Position numbers and translations under genes: made by a program
In this document: positions 9,962 to 18,645 of the stretch, one piece after another
Numbering within the stretch: the first letter of the stretch is position 1
Layout: the number at the start of each line of letters is the position of its first letter
NCBI GenBank assembly: GCA_037179515.1
Contig: JAXCGZ010017869.1
Location: forward strand, 17,501 to 36,145
Source: Halocaridina rubra
Taxonomy: Eukaryota > Arthropoda > Malacostraca > Decapoda > Atyidae
Length of the DNA: 18,645 nucleotides
Direction of reading: 5' to 3'
The notes under the pieces: model-generated
What the model saw: the letters and a program-made list of their open reading frames with translations, nothing else
Told to the model about the DNA's origin: nothing
Database searches by the model: none

Positions 9962-10170
9962 AGGGGAGTTTACACGGCCAAACGGATCGTCGAACGCGGT
10001 TCGACAGACAAGTGTTTGAAGTGATGTTCGAACGTGTGAACGGGGTATTTGGTTGTCGAACACGGAACGTGTTCGACAACCAAATACCCCGTTAACACGT
10101 TCGAACATCACTTCAAACACTTGTCTGTCGAACCACGTTCGACGATCCGTTTGACCGTGCAAACCCCCCT
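9962..10170. mobile_element. Foldback MITE, PIF/Harbinger-like
   Basis: A 209-bp near-perfect palindrome. Arms 9962-10064 and 10068-10170 (103 bp each) differ at five positions by my reading and are separated by only GAA (10065-10067). Ends are AGGGGAGTTTACACGG and, reverse-complemented, AGGGGGGTTTGCACGG. TTA occurs on both sides (9959-9961 and 10171-10173), the TWA-type target duplication made by PIF/Harbinger transposases. It has no coding capacity and would rely on a transposase supplied elsewhere. A TTAA (piggyBac) reading fits less well because the right side is TTTA. Confidence 0.88.
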
Positions 10171-10173
10171 TTA

Positions 10174-10625
10174 GACGTATGTTTTGTAATTTTTGCCTCT
10201 TGGTTACATTCCATGGTGTCACGACTATCCAAGATATTCCAAAAATGGAAGACTTGTGTCACATTAATAAATTAAATTTGAAAATTATATTTTCTAATAT
10301 ATGAACGAGAATTCCTAACCATTATTTTAATTCATTATCATATCTTAGATGTTATTTTTGTATGTATTTCAGTACCTTTTGTCTAGTTTAAACATACTTT
10401 TAAAGTCCTCCATTTTTTTATATATATATTTGAGTAGTCCCATGCTTCGGTTGTCATCAATAAGGACTTGAAAAGGTATGTAATATATATATATATATAT
10501 ATATTTTTTTATGATGCTTCGATTTCGCTCATTTGTATTTTCTATAGCACTTGTTGAGATCACACATATGTATCTTGCTATATATCTATCAGTCTATCAA
10601 TATGGCTATCTTCTTCCGTTGTCTG
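10174..10625. other. AT-rich spacer with short (AT)n
   Basis: No gene seen. A short (AT)n run lies at about 10484-10503 and a small one at 10420-10430. Confidence 0.4.
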
Positions 10626-11767
<1,142 letters not shown>

Positions 11768-12735
11768 GAAGAAGAAGAAGAAGAAGAAGAAGAGAAGAAG
11801 AAGAGAAGAAGAAGAAGAAGAAGAAGAGAGAAGAAGAAGAAGAAGAAGAAGAAGAGAAGAAGAAGAAGACGAAGAAGAAGAAGAAGAAGAAGAAGAAGAA
11901 GAAGACGAAGAAGAAGAAGAAGAAGAAGAAGAAGAAGAAGAAGAAGAAGAAGAAGAAGAAGAAGAAGAAGAAGAAGAAGAAGAAGAAGAAGAAGAAGAAG
12001 AAAGCAGAAGAAGAAGAAGAAGAAGAAGAAGAAGAAGAAGAAGAAGAAGAAGAAGAAGAAGAAAGAAGAAGAAGAAGAAGAAGAAAGAAGAAGAAGAAGA
12101 AGAAGAAGAAGAAGAAGAGAAGGAAGAAGAAGAAGAAGAAGAAGAAGAAGAAGAAGAAGAAGAAGAAGAAGAAGAAGAAGAAGAAGAAGAAGAAGAAGAA
12201 GAAGAAGAAGCAGAAGAAGAAGAAGAAGAAGAAGAAGAAGAAGAAGAAGAAGAAGAAGAAGAAGAAGAGAAGAAGAAGAAGAAGAAGAAGAAGAAGAAGA
12301 AGAAGAAGAAGAAGAAGAAGAAGAAGAAGAAGAAGAAGAAGAAGAAGAAGAAGAAGAAGAAGAAGAAGAAGAAGAAGAAGAAGAAGAAGAAGAAGAAGAA
12401 GAAGAAGGAGAAGAAGAAGAAGAAGAAGAAGAAGAAGAAGAAGAAGAAGAGAGAAGAAGAAGAAGAAGAAGAAGAAGAAGAAGAAGAAGATGAAGAAAGA
12501 AGAAGAAGAAGAAGAAGAAGAAGAAGAAGAAGAAGAAGAAGAGAAGAAGAAGAAGAAGAAGAAGAAGAAGAAGAAGAAGAAGAAGAAGAAGAAGAAGAAG
12601 AAGAAGAAGAAGAAGAAGAAGAAGAAGAAGAAGAAGAAGAAGAAGAAGAAGAAGAAGAAGAAGAAGAAGAAGAAGAAGAAGAAAGAAGAAGAAGAAGAAG
12701 AAGAAGAAGAAGAAGAAGAAGAAGAAGAAGAGAGA
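11768..12735 (+). repeat. Giant (GAA)n purine tract, 968 bp
   Basis: Almost pure purine on the plus strand. I count only five pyrimidines, at about 11870, 11906, 12005, 12211 and 12491. GAA units are interrupted by occasional GAGAAG or GAAAG phase slips, so the three frames read in turn as poly-Glu, poly-Lys and poly-Arg. Long GAA/TTC mirror tracts can form triplex DNA. Confidence 0.98.
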
Positions 12736-12799
12736 TCCTAGAGTCCTTTTGGCTTCTTATTGGTCTGGTTGAAAGTAAAGAAAGGTTAACATAGATAAA

Positions 12800-12801
<2 letters not shown>

Positions 12802-12877
<76 letters not shown>
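12802..12877. repeat. (AT)n microsatellite, 3' tail of minus-strand LINE-B
   Basis: About 75 bp of AT directly at the 3' terminus of the LINE-B fragment on the minus strand. Confidence 0.95.
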
Positions 12878-12880
<3 letters not shown>

Positions 12881-13080
12881 GTTGACACTGGGACGGAATA
12901 AAAAAAAAAATTGCCCTCATCGGGCCCCGGGCACTACGAAAACGTTTAAGAAAGGTGATGCTTAAGGACAAGGCAGATATAAGAGAATGGTTAGCATAAC
13001 AATAACAATGATGAGAGAAAATCAAAGAGAAATGAGATAGGGAGTGTTGTGCATTGTCAGATGTGAAGGGCCAGTAAGAG
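12878..13080 (-). mobile_element. LINE-B 3' UTR fragment, minus strand
   Basis: The reverse complement reads ATCTGCCTTGTCCTTAA, then GTGCCCGGGGCCCGATGAGG, a T run and CCGTCCCAGTGTCAAC. This follows the 3' UTR of the 4779-7146 element in order. CCCTTCACATCTGAC at its 5' part and the internal T run are shared with 2832-2948. In place of a poly(A) tail, it ends in (AT)n. No coding sequence. Confidence 0.82.
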
Positions 13081-13151
13081 ACGCGTAACTGAAGGACGAA
13101 TTACATCGAGCTATATTGAACAGTTCTGTTCAAGTCCAAATAACATTCAGT

Positions 13152-13584
13152 GTGTGTAATTACCTAATTATGCTTACGGGAAAGAGCTCCAAGCTTTGTA
13201 ACTTCCCTTGTGAGTAAGCGTGTGTAATCACCTAATTGTGCTTACGGGAAAGAGCCCCAAGCTTGTAACTTCCCCTTGTGTGTCTGTCTGTGTAATTACC
13301 CTAATTGCAATTGCATAATTGTGGTTACGGGAAAGAACCCCAAGCTCGTAGCATCCCGTGTCCTGGTCGGCTCCATTTTGTACTTAGTGATACTTATCAT
13401 ACTTGTCCTTGAAACTATGGACTGAGTTAGCATTAACTACCTCCTTGCTTAGCGAATTCCAATTATCAAGTATACTATTACACAAAAAAAGTACTTCCTT
13501 CCTTATCCAGCCATATCAAAATATCGCTCCCTATCCACTCTTTTATAACCATGAAGGAATTTAAAATCCCTCATCATATCCCGT
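13152..13584 (-). mobile_element. CR1-like LINE, truncated copy b
   Basis: Minus-strand 3' part of the same family as 14251-15877. Coding remnant at 13384-13583 (RVDRERYFDMAG, then NWNSLSKEV, HSFKDKYDKYH and stop). A ~50-bp deletion near 13510 removes the RTRGHSLKLGKN segment, and a frameshift and stop lie around it. The 5' side ends directly in a (GT)n-rich stretch (13582-13617) and the 3' side ends in a short GT run (13150-13157). Its 3' terminus is triplicated (see 13154-13357). Confidence 0.88.
13154..13357 (-). repeat. 68-bp tandem triplication of CR1 3' terminus
   Basis: The terminal block GTGTAAT.ACCTAATT..GCTTACGGGAAAGA begins at 13154, 13222 and 13290, an exact 68-bp period. Units have diverged by point changes and a ~10-bp expansion in the third. 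Confidence 0.88.
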
Positions 13585-13710
13585 GTGTGTGTGTCTGTGT
13601 ATGTTTGTGTGTGTTAGTGCATAATATATATTTCAGCTCCTGATCAATGTGCATACTATGTTCCCGTCTGTGATGTGTGATGTATTCAAGAAACTAAGAG
13701 GATGGTTCAA

Positions 13711-15877
<2,167 letters not shown>

Positions 15878-15890
15878 AGTGTGTGTGTGT

Positions 15891-15933
<43 letters not shown>

Positions 15934-15957
15934 TGTGTGTGCGTGTGTATACACACA
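15878..15957. repeat. (GT)n microsatellite, 5' flank of CR1 copy c
   Basis: About 80 bp of GT with TATG, GCGT and final TATACACACAC changes. Read on the minus strand it encodes the His-Thr run in the chimeric frame. Confidence 0.95.
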
Positions 15958-15959
15958 CT

Positions 15960-16195
15960 GAAGCCGTGATATTAACAAAACTATTATCCACGATTTTTTT
16001 TTTACTTTTTTTGCACATCAGGGGACTCAAACTTGCACAACAAGCTGCCAAGTCTTGCTTCCTTAATCAACGAAGGTACTGTAGCAGATAAATATCTGGA
16101 TATCATAGCACAGCCAGTACGTACTTGCATTGCTCCCGTCGTCCTTTACTCAACTTGATAATGTTGTACGTTTAGTTTAAGTATATAATCACAAT
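15960..16195 (-). mobile_element. tRNA-Arg-like SINE repeat, copy 1 of tandem pair
   Basis: First of two direct copies about 236 bp apart. The minus strand has a decayed tRNA-like segment at about 16013-16085 (T-arm-like CAAGTTTGAGTCCCC). Shared words with the second copy include ACTATTATCCACGA, CACAGCCAGTACGTA and GCTCCCGTCGTCCTTTA. It holds an extra T-rich patch at 15993-16012. Confidence 0.7.
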
Positions 16196-16400
16196 GAAAG
16201 CGTGACAGTGACAGTATTACTATCCACGAAAAGTTATTGAACATTGGGGAACTCGAACTCGCGTTACAAGGTACAAAGTCATGCTGCCTTATCCAACAAG
16301 CCACTACATAAGATGAAATTTTCTGCTTATCATAACACAGCCAGTACATATAAGCACTGCTCCCGTCGTTTTTTAATCAGTTTGTACGTGGATCATTCTC
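16196..16400 (-). mobile_element. tRNA-Arg-like SINE repeat, copy 2 of tandem pair
   Basis: Minus strand 16310-16245 reads GTGGCTTGTTGGATAAGGCA, then GACTTTGTACC and GCGAGTTCGAGTTCCCCA. The D arm (GTGG..TGGATAA.GC) and T arm (GTTCGAGTTCC) are those of a tRNA-Arg-like molecule. It is too altered in the acceptor and anticodon stems to be a working tRNA. Sequence beyond the tRNA part is shared with copy 1. A tandem SINE dimer or a local duplication would both give this arrangement. Confidence 0.72.
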
Positions 16401-17370
16401 TACTTTTAAATTTTAAGTTTTTTTTTGTGTTTAATTAACTTCTTCATACTGATGAAAGCTCCATTAGCAGAAAAATGATTATATAGAATCAATTACCTTA
16501 AAAATATTTTGAGAAAATGTATATATCCATAAAGGATATGATCGGGTTTAATGTGCAGCCTCTTTCATTTCATTTCAGTTCAATTCAGTTCAGTTCAGTC
16601 ATTCAGTATTTTATAATTGTTAATTTCTTTCTGTATTTAATCAACCTGTATACTTTCAAGAACAATCCTCTTACAGTAAAACTTATCATAGAAAATGAAC
16701 CACCTTCCACATTTGTATTCAGAAAAATATGTAGTACAGTATTGAAGCAAATGACAGTTTTCTGCGCAACGTATTTCAGTTCAGGCCGGTTCATTCATCT
16801 ACTATTGTGGAAGTCTCAAGTTCTTCTAGACACTTGTAGATTATGATCACCTTTCCATCGAGGACGTTCTTATTTTGTGTGTTTCTTCCTCCCCTTTTGG
16901 AAAATCTGTACCCTTGTCCTTCCATTAATCACTGGCCGGATAAGGGGAAGGTAATTAGCACTGTTATTAATGGGAACCATCATCCATCATCATTAACACC
17001 ATTAATATAAAACCCTTAGTTCGGCCTCCTAAGCTTAAGATTATAAATACTTTCCTTTATTAACTTCTCCCTCCCTCGGCCACCCCCCATACACCAACTC
17101 TTTCATTCAGTTTAATATTTTTTTCTGTTTTGCTTTTGTTTTCTGGGATAATTTTTCATTATTCTTCTTGAACATTAACATTAAACACGTGTGATTCATA
17201 TTTATTTACTATATAGGGACCAAAATACATTACTGATCGGTGGAAGTAATATATAGCAAAGAGAAGTCTGTTACGTAGATGATATTGAAGATGGCTATTT
17301 TTACCCGAAGATGCAATGGGGGGGGGGGTAAACCAGCTACGGCTGTCAATCCTCCTGACAGAAGAACTTT
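16401..17370. other. AT-rich spacer, no gene seen
   Basis: No convincing coding sequence. A 109-codon frame at 16517-16846 has no recognisable domain and ordinary AT-biased composition. A small pyrimidine-rich patch lies at 17067-17090 and a run of about 10 G near 17318-17328. Any promoter or exon would have to be shown by transcript data. Confidence 0.4.
16564..16608. repeat. Short TTCAG-like pentanucleotide repeat
   Basis: TTCATTTCATTTCAGTTCAA followed by TTCAGTTCAGTTCAG and TCATTCAG. Confidence 0.75.
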
Positions 17371-17380
17371 TCCCACATGC

Positions 17381-17800
17381 ACTGTGGATAACCCAAACAG
17401 AGTAGTGGGGGAAGGAAGCATGGTCGCAGATCTTTGCACTCAAACACCGAGTAACCCAATCAGTGCGATAGAAGATAGGGAGTTATTTTAACCATTTAAG
17501 AGAAATCTTTGCCCATTTACACTGTTAGTGACCCAGGAAAGTGTATTTTTAGGGAAATTATGATGACCCTTTAAAAGAGATCTTTCAATACATACACTGT
17601 GGGTGACCCAAGCCATTTTGTGGCGGTAGGGAGAGTTGTGGATGTATTTAAAGAGAGACCGTTACCAATATACACTGTGGAAGACCCAAGCAATATGGTT
17701 GAGAGGGTATTTTCGTGACCATAAAGGAGATTTATTTTGTCTTTTACCGTGGCTGACCCAGGCATTGTGGTGGGGATTGTGGTGACTTTATTCCAAACAA
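17381..17800. repeat. Degenerate minisatellite, unit about 66-78 bp
   Basis: The landmark ACTGTGGGTGACCCAAGC (with variants) begins at 17381, 17447, 17521, 17596, 17674 and 17746. Between landmarks, forms of GTGGTGACC and TTTAAAAGAGATCTTT recur. Minus-strand frames here read repeated L-G-S-x-T-V-Y motifs, which come from the repeat and need not be coding. Confidence 0.75.
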
Positions 17801-18434
17801 GCTAAGATGAGAGGCTTTTGGTGAGAGAAAAAAATTGTGGCGAAAAGGTGTGTGCTTTGACTAGGCCACCTCACTTTACAAGGGGGTGATTACCGCCATT
17901 GCATATGAGTTTATTACACCTTGATTGATGAATATCGTGCAATTTGATCTGAAATGGAGAAAGTAAAATTTACATTGTTGTAGTTTTATTTTTTAGTTTA
18001 AAAATGCAATAATTAACATCATTTCAAAATTAGATATAATCAGTAGGTGTTCCACAGAATTTCTTATTCTCTAAGTTTTGAGAATATGTCAGTGCAGATG
18101 ATATTGTAGTAAACATTGAAGCCAAAGGGAAAAGAAAGAAAAATGCTTAAAGATTAAAAAAAGAAAAATGTGTAAAGGGCCATAAGCAAACATGAAAACA
18201 ATAGACATATGACAAAATTGCAAACTAATCTCGTTAATATTAATTTTTTTTTCAATTCCTTGGATGGAGTCCCACGTCATTTCATCTGCATTTCTGTTAA
18301 TATGAACCCAATGACATTTACCAAGAGTAGGACAGCTAATGACGTTGAAATGAGCTCAGAAATGGACGTAAATGACTATTTTGCTTGGCATTCAATTCAC
18401 GGAATATGAAATAAAACTCATTTCCTCATCTAAC
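17801..18434. other. AT-rich spacer, no gene seen
   Basis: No domain, RNA gene or clear repeat. The short frames at 18089-18280 (minus) and 18209-18409 (plus) overlap each other and look like chance. Confidence 0.4.
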
Positions 18435-18645
18435 TTGACTAAGTGGGGTGAGCAACACTAGGGTCACAGGTTCATGGCATACAGGTGGTACTACCTGCCT
18501 TTGTTCTTGCTGCCTTGCAGACGCACGCGGGAGTGTGAAAGGCTTGGGGAATATACCCTGAGATAAAATCCGGAAGGAAAGACCCAAAGGCCGTTAATGG
18601 GTATGCTCCAAACTATCCCCTGGCATCCCCTGTAATGCTTCTTGA
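18435..18645 (+). other. GC-richer segment, possible dispersed repeat
   Basis: Composition rises sharply in GC from about 18440 to the window end. It contains the inverted words CAGGTGGTACTACCTG (about 18481-18496, a perfect 16-bp palindrome) and GGTCACAGGTTCATGG, a weak B-box-like match. It may be the start of a SINE or other repeat cut by the window edge. Unresolved. Confidence 0.3.

Noticed and set aside
9957..10175. piggyBac-type TTAA duplication for the MITE
   Set aside because: The left side reads TTAA but the right side reads TTTA, whereas TTA matches exactly on both sides with symmetrical AGGGG ends.
9959..10222. 87-codon minus-strand frame
   Set aside because: It lies almost wholly within the palindromic MITE and reflects its inverted repeat.
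16245..16310. Functional tRNA-Arg gene
   Set aside because: The D and T arms resemble tRNA-Arg but the acceptor and anticodon stems do not pair well, and the non-tRNA body is repeated with it.
16517..16846. 109-codon frame as a host gene or exon
   Set aside because: No recognisable domain, AT-biased composition, and no evidence of splice-site or promoter context strong enough to support it.
17571..17765. Minus-strand frame with LGS.TVY repeats as a repeat protein
   Set aside because: The periodicity is explained by the DNA minisatellite. The unit length is not always a multiple of three and the frame ends quickly.

Overview
This window looks like intergenic DNA from an arthropod, most likely a decapod crustacean. 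A swimming-crab-type genome is my best guess, from impression only. It has no bacterial-style gene packing and no host gene I can recognise. Roughly one sixth of it is simple-sequence repeat: (AT)n, (CT)n, (CA)n, (CATA)n, (TTC)n, (TTA)n and a 968-bp (GAA)n tract. Almost everything else that can be named is a retroelement or a decayed repeat.

Layout. Positions 1-4640 hold microsatellites, three copies of a ~200-bp tRNA-derived SINE (722-920 minus, 1078-1275 minus, 3476-3682 plus), a 5'-truncated CR1-like LINE (1877-2308) set in (CATA)n, and a 3' fragment of a second LINE family (2832-2948). Positions 4684-7146 hold a tRNA-like SINE head followed by a long, nearly open copy of that second LINE (called LINE-B here). 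It lacks most of the endonuclease and has one in-frame stop. Positions 7406-9650 hold CT/TTC/TTA arrays, then a ~84-bp-unit minisatellite split by a second, badly broken LINE-B copy (8152-9180). Positions 9651-11767 are AT-rich; they contain a 209-bp hairpin MITE (9962-10170, TTA target duplication) and a (TTA)n array. Positions 11768-14250 hold the giant GAA tract, a minus-strand LINE-B 3' end, a CR1 3' fragment whose last 68 bp is present three times in tandem, and GA and AT arrays. Positions 14251-15877 (minus) hold a CR1-like reverse transcriptase with no stop codon, cut off on its 5' side by (GT)n. Positions 15960-16400 hold two tandem copies of a tRNA-Arg-like repeat. Positions 16401-18645 are unannotated AT-rich DNA with a degenerate ~75-bp minisatellite (about 17381-17800) and a GC-richer possible repeat at the right edge.

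How the parts fit. There is no operon or pathway. Two LINE families supply reverse transcriptase. SINEs with 17-bp target duplications look mobilised by a LINE, and many LINE/SINE ends abut microsatellites. The points most worth a second look are: covarying RNA-like structure in the SINE body; three of three CR1 copies lying within CA-type microsatellites; the 68-bp triplication at a CR1 3' end; and the nearly pure ~1-kb purine tract. The long open frames made of Ile-Tyr, Leu, Asn, Lys/Glu/Arg or His-Thr runs are translated microsatellites, not genes.
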